Below the pieces are notes generated by a model. That model was not told the DNA's origin, ran no database searches, and saw nothing but the letters and a program-made list of their open reading frames with translations. The translations under genes were made by a program, and so were the position numbers. From NCBI GenBank assembly GCA_027371845.1, contig DAHXLD010000008.1:1-35790 (forward strand): a DNA stretch of 35,790 nucleotides, read 5' to 3'. Source of the stretch: Candidatus Saccharimonadota bacterium. Its GTDB lineage: Bacteria; Patescibacteriota; Saccharimonadia; Saccharimonadales; UBA4665. Shown in pieces: positions 14,826-22,993 of the stretch; positions within the stretch are counted from its first letter, which is position 1, and the number at the start of each line of letters is the position of its first letter.

Positions 14826-15496
14826 CGTAACCTGACCTTCCCGTCATGAATTTTAATTATTCTAGAAGCTTCTCGAGCGATAGTTTGATCGTGAGTAATA
14901 ATAATTAAAGTGATCCCTTGTTCATTCAAGTCTTTTAATACACTTAAGATTTCTTGGCCCTTAACGCTATCTAAGTTACCGGTTGGTTCGTCGGCGATAA
15001 TTATTTTAGGGTTTAAGGCTAAGGCTCTAGCAATTGCTACTCTTTGTCTTTGCCCACCAGAAAGCTGTCCTGGTTTATGATTAATCCTGTCTCCTAAACC
15101 AACTGACTCTAAACATTCACGAGCTCTTTTGTGGCGATCTTTATGGCCTACTCTTGAAAAATACATTGGCATCATAACATTCTCTAAGGCTGTCTGATTA
15201 CCCTGAAGATTAAAAGACTGAAAAACATATCCTAAATTTTTATTTCTATAGTCTGACAATTTTCGATCTTTCATCTTTGATAAATCTGATCCATCAACTA
15301 TTATCGAGCCTTTTGTTGGCCTGTCTAGTCCGCTAATAATGTTAGCAAGTGTTGATTTGCCAGAACCACTTGGACCGGTTATGGCTACGAATTCACCAGC
15401 TCTAATGTTTAAGGTAACATTGTCTAGAGCATTTAAAATCTCATCCCCGAGTTTATAGGTCTTAGTTAAAGAAGTGATTTTAATTAATTCTGGCAT
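14822..15496 (-). CDS. MacB/LolD-type ABC transporter ATPase
   Basis: The 224-aa ATPase has Walker A GPSGSGKST (about 41-49), the Q-loop YVFQSFNLQGNQTALENV typical of the LolD/MacB/FtsE group, the signature LSGGQRQRVAIARAL, Walker B IIIADEPTGNLD and the switch His in IIITHD. It is the partner of the permease it overlaps by 4 bp and follows a membrane-anchored gene by 14 nt, forming a three-gene operon. Confidence 0.93.
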   Translation of the reverse strand: MPELIKITSLTKTYKLGDEILNALDNVTLNIRAGEFVAITGPSGSGKSTLANIISGLDRPTKGSIIVDGSDLSKMKDRKLSDYRNKNLGYVFQSFNLQGNQTALENVMMPMYFSRVGHKDRHKRARECLESVGLGDRINHKPGQLSGGQRQRVAIARALALNPKIIIADEPTGNLDSVKGQEILSVLKDLNEQGITLIIITHDQTIAREASRIIKIHDGKVRLR

Positions 15497-15510
15497 TTAT
15501 TTAAGGTTTC

Positions 15511-16344
15511 TTATGAGAATTGAAAAGATTTAATAATGTTTATAATTGGAAGCGAGAAGGATGATTTACTCCAGTCAGAAGCTGAAATAACCAACGGAGT
15601 AAGATTCTTGCAGTTATTAGAACATTTTTCAAAGCTTACTCGCACCAACGGATCAACACTTTGAATATCGCTTTGATTAATATTTTGACCTTTTAAGTAT
15701 CCATAATTCCCGGTAACATAAATTCCATTTAACCCCCCGATTATGGTTGTTGAACCATATTGTAGAAAACTTATATAAGTTTGAGCATCTTGAGCTGGGG
15801 TGGGACTAGTATAACTAACTAACTGGGAATTCAAAACGGCCGTGGCAGCAGAGCTTCCAAAATCTGACGGAAGTTGGCCTTTTGGACTTACACTTAAGAT
15901 GATTCGGCCCTGAACTGTCTGATTATTGGCATTGGTTAAGGAAGTTTCTGGGGATGTTAAGCTTAAAACTGAAGTTGTGTCGCTAATAATCCAATTTGAA
16001 GGATAATTTACACTTAGATTAAAGTTAGTCGAATTATAAGAAGTTATTTTAGCTGTTGGAGTAACAGAATTGTTAGTCTTTTGGGTTGTTCTTTGAACAG
16101 ATCCCTTAACTACTTTAGAACTTTTATGCTTTAAAAGAGTATAGCCTCCGAAAGCTAATAAGACAATTATAATAAGGATGCTTAAGACTAGATATGGTTT
16201 ATTGTTTGGCTTGGGCTTTTTTGATAAGGGCTTAGCATTAGTATAACTAAAGTCTTTAATCGGAATCTCTTTGAAAAGCTTTTCATCAACTTCCGAATTA
16301 GCCCTTAAATGGACTTGATTGTTGTCGTTTTTATAATCGTCCAT
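15511..16344 (-). CDS. Membrane-anchored protein with a PsbP-like beta domain, first gene of the MacB-like operon
   Basis: From the ATG at 16342-16344 the product has 277 aa: a polar cytoplasmic N-terminus, a Pro/Lys-rich segment, one membrane helix about 50-70 residues in (LVLSILIIIVLLAFGGYTLL), a Thr/Ser-rich linker, and an outside domain. That domain starts FNLSVNYPSNWIIS, the opening of PsbP/Mog1-like folds, and contains a Cys pair (FEKCSNNCKNL). The longer frame from 16434 is rejected because a TACAAT -10 box (16352-16357) lies 7 nt before this ATG. Position in the operon suggests an accessory subunit of the MacB-like exporter, but it has no HlyD/MacA features. Function unknown. Confidence 0.7.
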   Translation of the reverse strand: MDDYKNDNNQVHLRANSEVDEKLFKEIPIKDFSYTNAKPLSKKPKPNNKPYLVLSILIIIVLLAFGGYTLLKHKSSKVVKGSVQRTTQKTNNSVTPTAKITSYNSTNFNLSVNYPSNWIISDTTSVLSLTSPETSLTNANNQTVQGRIILSVSPKGQLPSDFGSSAATAVLNSQLVSYTSPTPAQDAQTYISFLQYGSTTIIGGLNGIYVTGNYGYLKGQNINQSDIQSVDPLVRVSFEKCSNNCKNLTPLVISASDWSKSSFSLPIINIIKSFQFS

Positions 16345-16351
16345 TAACTTA

Positions 16352-16357
16352 ATTGTA
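16352..16357 (-). promoter_or_regulatory. -10 box of the MacB-like operon
   Basis: TACAAT on the minus strand, 7 nt before the chosen ATG; this spacing decides the start of the first gene. It lies in the short divergent space shared with the glycosylase gene. Confidence 0.5.
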
Positions 16358-16398
16358 GTACTATTTCTAATAAATAGCTTAATAAAATGATTTTTTAT

Positions 16399-17019
16399 AT
16401 GGATCAAGAAACTATTACAAAAGCCCAAAAACACTTAAAGAATTATGATCCCGTTATGGCTAAGCTTATCGGATCTTTTGATTTCAGTTTAAATATTAAC
16501 TCAAACTACCTTGAGGCTTTATCTAAAACTATTGTTGATCAACAACTCAATGTTAAAGTTGCTAGTATTATATATAAAAGATTTCAAGATCTAATTAAAG
16601 ATAATTCTAGCTTTATAGAAGTTTTAGGCATAGATGATTCGATACTACGTCGTCTTGGATTAAGTTATTCAAAAATATCTTATTTAAAAGATTTAGCCCA
16701 AAAGTATCAGAACCGAGAAATAAATTTTGAAGCTTTCCCTAGAATGGATGATGTGTCCGTTATTAAAGAGCTAACTAAAATTAAGGGTATTGGTATTTGG
16801 AGTGCTCAAATGTTTTTAATATTCTCCCTAGCTCGGAGTAATGTTTTACCCGTTATTGACGGAGGCATAAGAAGAGCTATTCAAATTAACTACGGGCTTA
16901 GCCGAAAACCTTCTGAGCTAGAAATAGAATCCATGGCAAAAAAATATAATTGGGAGCCTTATCAATCAATTGTTTCGATATATTTATGGGCTTCTTTAAA
17001 GAATAGTCCTAAGGCTTAA
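16399..17019 (+). CDS. DNA-3-methyladenine glycosylase II-like (HhH-GPD, AlkA type)
   Basis: The 206-aa protein is a compact HhH-GPD glycosylase that would remove alkylated bases from DNA. It has YLEALSKTIVDQQLNVKVA (helical core and DNA contact), the helix-hairpin-helix LTKIKGIGIWSAQMFLIF, and LPVIDGGIRRAI with the catalytic Asp of the family. The N-terminal AlkA beta domain is missing, as in short AlkA/Mag1-like enzymes. No C-terminal iron-sulphur Cys cluster is present, which argues against Nth/MutY. The start at 16399 (MDQETI) is preferred; an ATG four codons upstream (16387) is part of a TAAAAT box and is the alternative. The 3' end overlaps aspS by 24 bp. Confidence 0.85.
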   Translation: MDQETITKAQKHLKNYDPVMAKLIGSFDFSLNINSNYLEALSKTIVDQQLNVKVASIIYKRFQDLIKDNSSFIEVLGIDDSILRRLGLSYSKISYLKDLAQKYQNREINFEAFPRMDDVSVIKELTKIKGIGIWSAQMFLIFSLARSNVLPVIDGGIRRAIQINYGLSRKPSELEIESMAKKYNWEPYQSIVSIYLWASLKNSPKA

Positions 17020-18753
17020 GTCCTTAAGTTGAGAATCATCTATTTGACTGGGGGAGTCCATCATTAAATCAACTCCAGATCCATTTTTAGGAAAGGCCAC
17101 TACTTCTCTGATATTCTCTTCGTTGAGCAAAATCATGAAAATTCGGTCTATCCCAAAAGCACAGCCGGCGTGAGGAGGAGCTCCATATTTAAAGGCATTA
17201 ACCATGGCTCCAAATTTTTTATCAACGAATCCCTTTTGGTATCCAATTGCTTCGAAAACTTTATACATAATTTCAGGGTGATGGTTTCGAACCGCTCCAG
17301 AACAAATCTCATAACCATTCATGACCATATCATACTGATCGGCTAAAACGCTTAGTTTGTCTTCTGTGTTTAAAGCCTCTATTCCCCCTTTGGGCATAGA
17401 AAAAGGATTATGTCCAAAATCCAAACGTTGCTCATTTTCATTCCACTCATAAAGCGGAAAATCAATTATCCAAGCTATGGCGATAGTGTTGGGGTCTTTA
17501 AGCTTAAGATCGTCGCCAGCCTTATCCCTAACCCTACCCAGGACCCGATTAACAAGTTCTTTTTTATCGGCCCCAAAAAAGATTAAATCTCCATCTTTTA
17601 AATCAGTTTGTTTACTAATTTCGGCTATTTCAGACTCTGACAAGAACTTTAAGATCGGAGACCTTAGTTCATTGTTTTCTTTAATAATATAAGCCAAACC
17701 TTTAGCTCCCTCGTTCATGGCCATATCGGTGTATTGATCTATTTGGGATCTACTAAAAGAAGAGGCCGCCTTTTTTAAATTAAGAGCCTTGACTACTCCC
17801 CCGTTTTTAATGGCCGATTTAAAGACACTAAACTCTGAATTAGAAAAAATAGAAGATACATCAACTAGCCTAAGATCGAATCTTAGATCTGGTTTATCCG
17901 TTCCATAAAGATCCATAGCATCTTGATAGCTAATCCTTGGGATATCTTTAAATAAAAGTTTTTTCTTAGCAAAATTTATTACTAAATCCTTTATTAAGGG
18001 CTCAGTCATCTTCCTGACTTCTTCTCCGTCGTTCACAAAAGACATTTCAATATCTAAATGATAGAAATCTCCATAAAGTCGATCTGCTCTTGGGTCTTCG
18101 TCCCTAAAGCAAGTAGCTATCTGATAGTACCTATCAAGTCCACCAACCATTAATAGCTGCTTAAACTGCTGAGGAGACTGGGGTAAGGCATAAAACTTTC
18201 CAGGATGTACCCTTGATGGAACTAAAAAGTCTCGAGCTCCTTCGGGTGAAGAATTAGCTAAGATGGGCGTGGTAACTTCCGTAAAGTCATTGCCATCCAT
18301 ATAGCTTCGCATGATGCGGTAAAGTTCAGCTCTTTTTTTTAATATGTTTTGAGATCTTTTTGTTCGTAGATCTAGATATCTATATTTAAAACGTTGCTCT
18401 TCACTAGACTCATTTTCCCCAAATAGACTTATGGGTAAGCTCTCAGAAGTATTTAAAACTTCAATGTTATCAACAACTAATTCTATCCCGCCAGTCTTAA
18501 TTTTAGGATTAATAAGATCCTTGTCTCTATTCTTTATCTTACCTTTAACCGATATCACGAATTCATCTCTCAAACCTTCGCTGATTTTAAAACAGTCTGA
18601 ATTATCGGGGCTAGTAACAAGTTGGAGTAAGCCACTATGGTCTCTAAGGTCAATAAAAATTAGACCACCGTGATCACGTCTGGAGTGAACCCATCCTTGT
18701 ACAACTATTTCTTGACCTACCAGGTTTAGTGAATCTTTAATTAAAGTTCTCAT
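16996..18753 (-). CDS. aspS: Aspartyl-tRNA synthetase
   Basis: The 585-aa class II synthetase charges tRNA-Asp (or tRNA-Asp and tRNA-Asn, if non-discriminating). It has an OB-fold anticodon domain (VVQGWVHSRRDHGGLIFIDL), motif 2 in CFRDEDPRADR followed by DFYHLDIEMSF, an inserted GAD domain of the bacterial type (about 290-400) and motif 3 AFGIDRIFMILL. Motif 2 reads DPRADRLYGDFYHLD where most bacteria have DLRADR followed by EFTQID. The ATG at 18751-18753 (MRTLIKDSLNLVGQ) matches the usual N-terminus; the frame extends six codons further to 18771, which homology does not need. A TAGAAT box lies 8 nt upstream. Whether it is discriminating depends on an AsnRS or GatCAB elsewhere in the genome. 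Confidence 0.95.
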   Translation of the reverse strand: MRTLIKDSLNLVGQEIVVQGWVHSRRDHGGLIFIDLRDHSGLLQLVTSPDNSDCFKISEGLRDEFVISVKGKIKNRDKDLINPKIKTGGIELVVDNIEVLNTSESLPISLFGENESSEEQRFKYRYLDLRTKRSQNILKKRAELYRIMRSYMDGNDFTEVTTPILANSSPEGARDFLVPSRVHPGKFYALPQSPQQFKQLLMVGGLDRYYQIATCFRDEDPRADRLYGDFYHLDIEMSFVNDGEEVRKMTEPLIKDLVINFAKKKLLFKDIPRISYQDAMDLYGTDKPDLRFDLRLVDVSSIFSNSEFSVFKSAIKNGGVVKALNLKKAASSFSRSQIDQYTDMAMNEGAKGLAYIIKENNELRSPILKFLSESEIAEISKQTDLKDGDLIFFGADKKELVNRVLGRVRDKAGDDLKLKDPNTIAIAWIIDFPLYEWNENEQRLDFGHNPFSMPKGGIEALNTEDKLSVLADQYDMVMNGYEICSGAVRNHHPEIMYKVFEAIGYQKGFVDKKFGAMVNAFKYGAPPHAGCAFGIDRIFMILLNEENIREVVAFPKNGSGVDLMMDSPSQIDDSQLKDLSLRTIL

Positions 18754-18799
18754 TAATTCATATTCTACCATTTTTTATCTTAAGGACTACTTATTTATA

Positions 18800-19747
18800 T
18801 CAAGAATTGATTAAGGTGTAATCTTTGGCATTGTCCTGATCGTCTGTTTTAAATAAATTAATAATGTCTAAATAGCTGATAAGGCCACTATATTTTGAAG
18901 CATAGTCTACTACTATGAATACCTCGTTGCTAGTTTTATTGATTGCTAGGATTAGATCGGCAATAGTATCTTCTTCATTTATAAAGTAAAGTTTAGGAGA
19001 TTTATATTCAAATACTTTTCCAACCTGCTCGAGGTTTAAATTATTGACATTTAAAATACCGATAACCTTTTTGTCTTCATTAATAATGGGAACATAGGGT
19101 TGTTTCTTTTTATATAATTCATCAAGAAGAATTGGGCCAATCTTTTCGTCGGCCTTTAATCTTTTTACTCTGGACCATTTGAGACAAAGATCTTTAACTT
19201 TAGTTTCGGACAAACTTAGAGCTCTTTTAGTAAACTCAAGATCATCTCGATCTATTCGGTTACCGTTTTTCTTGCTTTGGTATTCTAAGAATTTAATTAG
19301 ATCAATCGAATCAAAGACTAATGGAGTTCGATCTTTTTCTAGTTTTAAAAACTCAACTACTTTTTTTAAACTCGAGTGCAAATAACCCAAAAAGAAGGTT
19401 AGAATAGGGCTAAATAGAATTATTAAGAACTTAGAAAAGCCCTTAAAACTATTAGCAATTAGAAAAACTGAGAATAAATAGACTAGGCTCAGTAGAATAA
19501 ATTGATACTCTGGCAATTGTTTCATGAAAATAAGCGAAAGCGTTAGAAAGATAACAATTAGAATAATTAACAATAAACCATAGCTTTCTTGATAGGCGAT
19601 AACCTTTTGAATCTTTTTAGCAAGGTTATCTCCAGTATTAGCCAAATATTTAGCTTCTTTTAATGAATAGGCTTTATAACTTTTTTTAAGACTTAATAAA
19701 CAAAAAGCTAACCCAAAGAATATGATTGATAAAATAATATTTACCAT
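18800..19747 (-). CDS. CBS-domain membrane protein (CNNM/CorC/HlyC-like)
   Basis: The 315-aa protein has an N-terminal membrane part with helices at about 1-20, 54-74, 79-98 and 103-125, then a cytoplasmic part. The helical stretch IDRDDLEFTKRALSLSETKV corresponds to the linker before the CBS pair in the CNNM/HlyC family, normally with ...MTPR after it; here it reads LKWSRVKRLKADE, so that motif is lost. Two weak CBS motifs follow (KKKQPYVPIINEDKKVIGIL; SNEVFIVVDYASKYSGLISY). Family members handle Mg2+/Co2+ efflux or sense nucleotides through the CBS pair. The membrane part is too diverged to claim DUF21 with certainty, and no CorC-type C-terminal domain follows. Confidence 0.7.
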   Translation of the reverse strand: MVNIILSIIFFGLAFCLLSLKKSYKAYSLKEAKYLANTGDNLAKKIQKVIAYQESYGLLLIILIVIFLTLSLIFMKQLPEYQFILLSLVYLFSVFLIANSFKGFSKFLIILFSPILTFFLGYLHSSLKKVVEFLKLEKDRTPLVFDSIDLIKFLEYQSKKNGNRIDRDDLEFTKRALSLSETKVKDLCLKWSRVKRLKADEKIGPILLDELYKKKQPYVPIINEDKKVIGILNVNNLNLEQVGKVFEYKSPKLYFINEEDTIADLILAINKTSNEVFIVVDYASKYSGLISYLDIINLFKTDDQDNAKDYTLINS

Positions 19748-19785
19748 TAATTATAAATATACTCTTAAAATATGATTTTTTTAAT

Positions 19786-19819
19786 TAACTAAACTTTCTT
19801 TGGAACAAAACTTTAGTTA
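19786..19819. other. Inverted repeat upstream of the DsbA-like gene
   Basis: TAACTAAA (19786-19793) and TTTAGTTA (19812-19819) are perfect 8-bp complements around an 18-nt spacer, between the two divergent genes and upstream of the TATAAT at 19852. It may be an operator or a weak hairpin; A/T-richness makes chance plausible. Confidence 0.35.
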
Positions 19820-19851
19820 GTAAATTTTAAAACTGAAATTTAATTATATAG

Positions 19852-19857
19852 TATAAT
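19852..19857 (+). promoter_or_regulatory. -10 box of the DsbA-like gene
   Basis: A perfect TATAAT followed by a ~20-nt leader with the Shine-Dalgarno AAGGAG (19873-19878), 5 nt before ATG 19884. This gene therefore uses a leadered start. Confidence 0.6.
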
Positions 19858-19883
19858 TGATTGAATAGATTTAAGGAGTTGAA

Positions 19884-20594
19884 ATGACAAAACAATTTTG
19901 GATTATGGTAGTTGTAGTTATAGTAGTTCTGGTTGGTATATTTACTCTAACGGGAAAAAATAACTCTCTTCCAGCCAATGCCAAACCCACTGATCATATT
20001 ATGGGAAGTACTTCTAGTGGGGTGAGCCTGGTTGAATACGGAGATTATCAATGTCCTTATTGTGGACAATATTATGAAACTTTAAAACAAGTTTTATCTC
20101 AATATTCATCTCAAATTACATTCCAATTCAGAAACTTTCCCTTAACTAGCATTCACCCGAATGCTTTTGCTGGAGCTAGAGCGGCTGAGGCGGCCGGTTT
20201 AATGGGTAAATTCTGGCAGATGCACGATCTTTTATATACCCAAAACCAGGAGTACTATAACTCGAATGGTGCTATCGCCACTTGGATTGGGACCACTAGC
20301 CCCTTAAGTGTATTTGATCAAGACGCAACAAGTCTTGGTTTAAATGTTAATCAATTTAATACTTATTACAACTCTGAACAGGTTAATAACCTTATACTTG
20401 CTGATGAGAATGTTGGGAATAAGCTAAATATTCAAGGAACCCCAACGTTTTTTCTCGACGGAAAACAAGTTCAAATTAATGACAGTGTTTCAGCGTTCGA
20501 CAATATCATAAATTCTGCCTTAAAGACAAAAGCCGATCACGGCGCAACTCAGACTAAAACTACTTCAGGATCAACCTCCCAGACTAAAAAGTAG
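19884..20594 (+). CDS. DsbA-like extracytoplasmic thiol oxidoreductase
   Basis: The 236-aa protein has an N-terminal signal anchor (about 6-22), a short linker and a DsbA-type thioredoxin domain with the active-site CPYC at 57-60 (EYGDYQCPYCGQYYETL). The helical insert contains FRNFPLTSIHPNA and AAEAAGLMGKFWQMHDLLY, and the cis-Pro loop is GTPTFFL at 185-191. The polar Thr/Ser/Lys-rich tail is probably disordered. It should make or exchange disulphides in exported proteins, several of which in this window carry Cys pairs. It is the BdbD-like branch with the usual Gram-positive anchor. No DsbB or VKOR partner lies next to it. Confidence 0.9.
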   Translation: MTKQFWIMVVVVIVVLVGIFTLTGKNNSLPANAKPTDHIMGSTSSGVSLVEYGDYQCPYCGQYYETLKQVLSQYSSQITFQFRNFPLTSIHPNAFAGARAAEAAGLMGKFWQMHDLLYTQNQEYYNSNGAIATWIGTTSPLSVFDQDATSLGLNVNQFNTYYNSEQVNNLILADENVGNKLNIQGTPTFFLDGKQVQINDSVSAFDNIINSALKTKADHGATQTKTTSGSTSQTKK

Positions 20595-20602
20595 CCTTTA
20601 CT

Positions 20603-20695
20603 TCAAGCTTCTAGGAATTCTCTCCAAAAAGGTCGCTCGATATTTACGGGAATTCTTTCCTCAAATCCACCAACCACCTTTACCTCTATAGACAT
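20603..20695 (-). CDS. Small 30-aa protein gene with a strong Shine-Dalgarno
   Basis: On the minus strand a frame starts at ATG 20693-20695 and ends with TGA at 20603-20605. An AAGGAG Shine-Dalgarno sits 6 nt upstream, preceded by an A-rich leader with a TATAAA box about 45 nt further up. The product begins MSIEVKVVGGFEERIPVNIE and ends FWREFLEA: soluble, acidic, with a possible beta strand and a short helix. No family is recognised. It follows nadD on the same strand after 90 bp and is convergent with the DsbA-like gene. The ribosome-binding site is among the best in the window, in a region where many genes lack one. Confidence 0.5.
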   Translation of the reverse strand: MSIEVKVVGGFEERIPVNIERPFWREFLEA

Positions 20696-20785
20696 TTAAG
20701 TCTCCTTTTTTGTTTTGTTTTTTGTTAATTTATTTTATAAGCCTATCTTATCTAAAAGACTTAAAAGTTGCAAATTATTATTTTC

Positions 20786-21409
20786 TTATTTAATAGATAC
20801 GTATAGCCAGTTCCGTCTTATGTAGCGTGAAACACTTTGCAATAAGCCTTCCGGCATATCGTTATTAAGTAAAGCATCTCTAATGTTGCTAGAGCTTACG
20901 GCTGGGGCGTAGCTCTTTAGAATCTTAACTCTTTTGGTAGGCCATTCTTTTACCAGAGTTCTGATGGTCATTAAATCAATATCGTTTCGGGCGCCTATTA
21001 CTAGCTCTGACCTTTTAAACATCAATTCGATATCTGGCCAAGACGGAATATTCTCAACCTTGTCTGAGCCAAACAGGAATATAATCTTGGAATCAATAAA
21101 TTGTTTTTCAATTTTGGAAAGAGTACTTTTTACCTCAAGTCTTTTGTCGTCTAGTTCTAATATTTTCATTTTAGGATAAGGCTTGATAGCCTCTTTAAGC
21201 ATCGCAACCCTATGGCCAAAATGCTCCATGGCTACTTTATTTCTAGGGAATCTTTCTGGAAGAAAATAAAGCTCATCTAGTTTTGCCTTCTTAATGGCTG
21301 TTAGAGCAAACGTCATATGGCCAACATGGACTGGATCAAAAGTCCCGCTATAAATAGCAACTCTTTTAGGTTTTTTATTAATCTTAATAAATTTATTCGC
21401 TATATTCAT
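20786..21409 (-). CDS. nadD: Nicotinate-nucleotide adenylyltransferase
   Basis: The 207-aa enzyme joins NaMN and ATP to give deamido-NAD. It shows the nucleotidyltransferase motif SGTFDPVHVGH at 21-31 (the H-x-x-H pair binds ATP), LYFLPERFPRNK, a SWPDIELMFKRSELVIGAR segment, and SSSNIRDAL at about 172-180, the ISSTxIR-type motif. Its start is preceded by TATAAT (21417-21422) 7 nt upstream, and that box includes the TAA stop of the preceding gene, so nadD has its own promoter buried in the end of its neighbour. No other NAD genes are nearby, in keeping with a salvage-only lifestyle. Confidence 0.93.
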   Translation of the reverse strand: MNIANKFIKINKKPKRVAIYSGTFDPVHVGHMTFALTAIKKAKLDELYFLPERFPRNKVAMEHFGHRVAMLKEAIKPYPKMKILELDDKRLEVKSTLSKIEKQFIDSKIIFLFGSDKVENIPSWPDIELMFKRSELVIGARNDIDLMTIRTLVKEWPTKRVKILKSYAPAVSSSNIRDALLNNDMPEGLLQSVSRYIRRNWLYVSIK

Positions 21410-21416
21410 AAGCTTT

Positions 21417-21422
21417 ATTATA
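21417..21422 (-). promoter_or_regulatory. -10 box of nadD, overlapping a stop codon
   Basis: A perfect TATAAT on the minus strand whose TAA (21418-21420) is the stop codon of the 520-aa gene; 7 nt then separate it from the nadD ATG. Confidence 0.55.
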
Positions 21423-22980
21423 GGACCATTGCTGTATTTAAGCTTATTTTTTTAGGTTTTTTTATGTCTTTAGTAGGAGTTTTATTCACCATATTCTTGG
21501 GTTTTGTTATGGGACTAGTGTTGATTTCGGGTTTTTGGGGTTTTTTAGTCTTGATGTCAGTTTTTTTACAATTAGTGCAAGCTTTGTTAGCATGCATGTC
21601 ATAATGTACACTTTTTTTACCGCAATATGGGCATTTTCTAATTGTATCCATGAGTTTTTCTCCCTTAAGGCCTAAGCGAGATAACTCTTTATCTTTTTCG
21701 CTACCAGTGATTACACCAACGAGTCCACAGCTTCCGGCTCCACAAAAAGTAGTAAGCGGTAGGGTTTTGATTAAACTTTCAATTGAATTATCGTAAGAAG
21801 TTTTATCTTTAGTGATTTGATATTGAAAATTGATAACCTCTAGATCAATTGCTGTTTGAAGTCCAAAAATACGTTTGATTTCTCTAGGATTATGTTTAAA
21901 AGCCTGAAACGATCTTTCGGTTAAGAGCTTGATCAAATTCATTTCGCTTATTCTAGGATCATTGTTTTGCCTAGATTCATTTAAGAGAAACTCTGAGATT
22001 TCATCAGCTAAGACTCGATACTGTTGATCTTGGTCTAGAAATTGATTTATGGTCTGTGAGTAATCTAGGTCTGTGTCGTCTGCAGCTACCTCGCCCGTAA
22101 AAACTCTTTGATGGTGTTTTTGAGTTGCTAAATCATCTAATAACTCAACAAATTCAAAAAGGGATTCTGGTTCATTTGGCATAATAAAACTTTTTGCTCT
22201 TAGTTCTAGGCCGCTTAGATCTTGATATTTATCTTCACCACTAAGAAAACCTAGTGCATCGCGAACAACCTCAGCATCTATTAAGGTTCCGGGGAGAGCA
22301 AAATGATCACTATAGACTCCTTCTGGAGTAATCCGATCTCTTTGAATGACAAACTTTTTAATTTGCGGAACGTAGCCATTATATAAATCCTTTTCATCTT
22401 GAGTTCTTTGATACTTATCAACAATATAATCAGGACACTCTTTAATTCTCAATAAAGTAACGGTTGAGTTATTTTCTCGACATTTTTTAACAAGTTCAAT
22501 ATTTAGTTTATTGTCAACATAATCTAAGGCTCTTATTTCTACTTCTTCTGGCTCACAGAATGGACTTAAGCCGTTCTCAGATATCTCACTTAAAGATCTA
22601 GGACCAATAATAAGATCCTCTGATTCTTCGTCAAAGGATTGAAAAATAGTAGGAAAATATATAGGCGAATATTTATTTCTAACTTCTGCTACTGTTCTTA
22701 AGCTATCTAAGAATAATGCCTCTCTTAAATAAAAAGTGTCTTCAAATTCTTCTTGTTTAACTATTCGATCTGATACCGATAAAACATTAATCGGGAGTGG
22801 AGTATTGTTGGCTATGTTCGGGTCAGCATTAAAAGCCCGTTCTTGGTTTTGTAATAAAATCCGATTAGCTTCTTCAAGATAAAAAGAATGTACTATTTGA
22901 CCTTCAAAATAATTATCAAGGTCTGTTAGTTGATAAAGTGGTGTTTGATTTTCTAGAGAGTTTAGCTGCTCGGCTAACAT
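21418..22980 (-). CDS. Orphan 520-aa zinc-ribbon protein behind a cobalamin-type riboswitch
   Basis: I do not recognise this protein. Residues 1-400 are soluble and acidic, with helical stretches and no membrane segment (ENQTPLYQLTDLDNYFEGQI near the start; DQDQQYRVLADEISEFLLNE later). Near the C-terminus are a small Cys motif FCGAGSCGLVGV (Cys413, Cys419) and a four-Cys zinc ribbon with Cys450, Cys453, Cys468 and Cys471 (CPYCGKKS...ACTNC). A Lys/Pro/Thr-rich, basic tail of ~47 residues follows. Such a tail and ribbon suit nucleic-acid or protein binding. The start follows the Shine-Dalgarno AGAAGGG and lies directly after the riboswitch, so its translation is probably under ligand control. 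Known cobalamin-riboswitch targets (MetE, NrdAB, BtuB/BtuF, Cob genes) do not match it. Confidence 0.8.
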   Translation of the reverse strand: MLAEQLNSLENQTPLYQLTDLDNYFEGQIVHSFYLEEANRILLQNQERAFNADPNIANNTPLPINVLSVSDRIVKQEEFEDTFYLREALFLDSLRTVAEVRNKYSPIYFPTIFQSFDEESEDLIIGPRSLSEISENGLSPFCEPEEVEIRALDYVDNKLNIELVKKCRENNSTVTLLRIKECPDYIVDKYQRTQDEKDLYNGYVPQIKKFVIQRDRITPEGVYSDHFALPGTLIDAEVVRDALGFLSGEDKYQDLSGLELRAKSFIMPNEPESLFEFVELLDDLATQKHHQRVFTGEVAADDTDLDYSQTINQFLDQDQQYRVLADEISEFLLNESRQNNDPRISEMNLIKLLTERSFQAFKHNPREIKRIFGLQTAIDLEVINFQYQITKDKTSYDNSIESLIKTLPLTTFCGAGSCGLVGVITGSEKDKELSRLGLKGEKLMDTIRKCPYCGKKSVHYDMHANKACTNCKKTDIKTKKPQKPEINTSPITKPKNMVNKTPTKDIKKPKKISLNTAMVL

Positions 22981-22993
22981 GGGACCCTTCTTT

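Noticed and set aside
16345-16434. N-terminal extension of the PsbP-like protein to 16434
   Set aside because: It runs through the promoter region and into the divergent glycosylase gene, and a -10 box sits 7 nt before the internal ATG.
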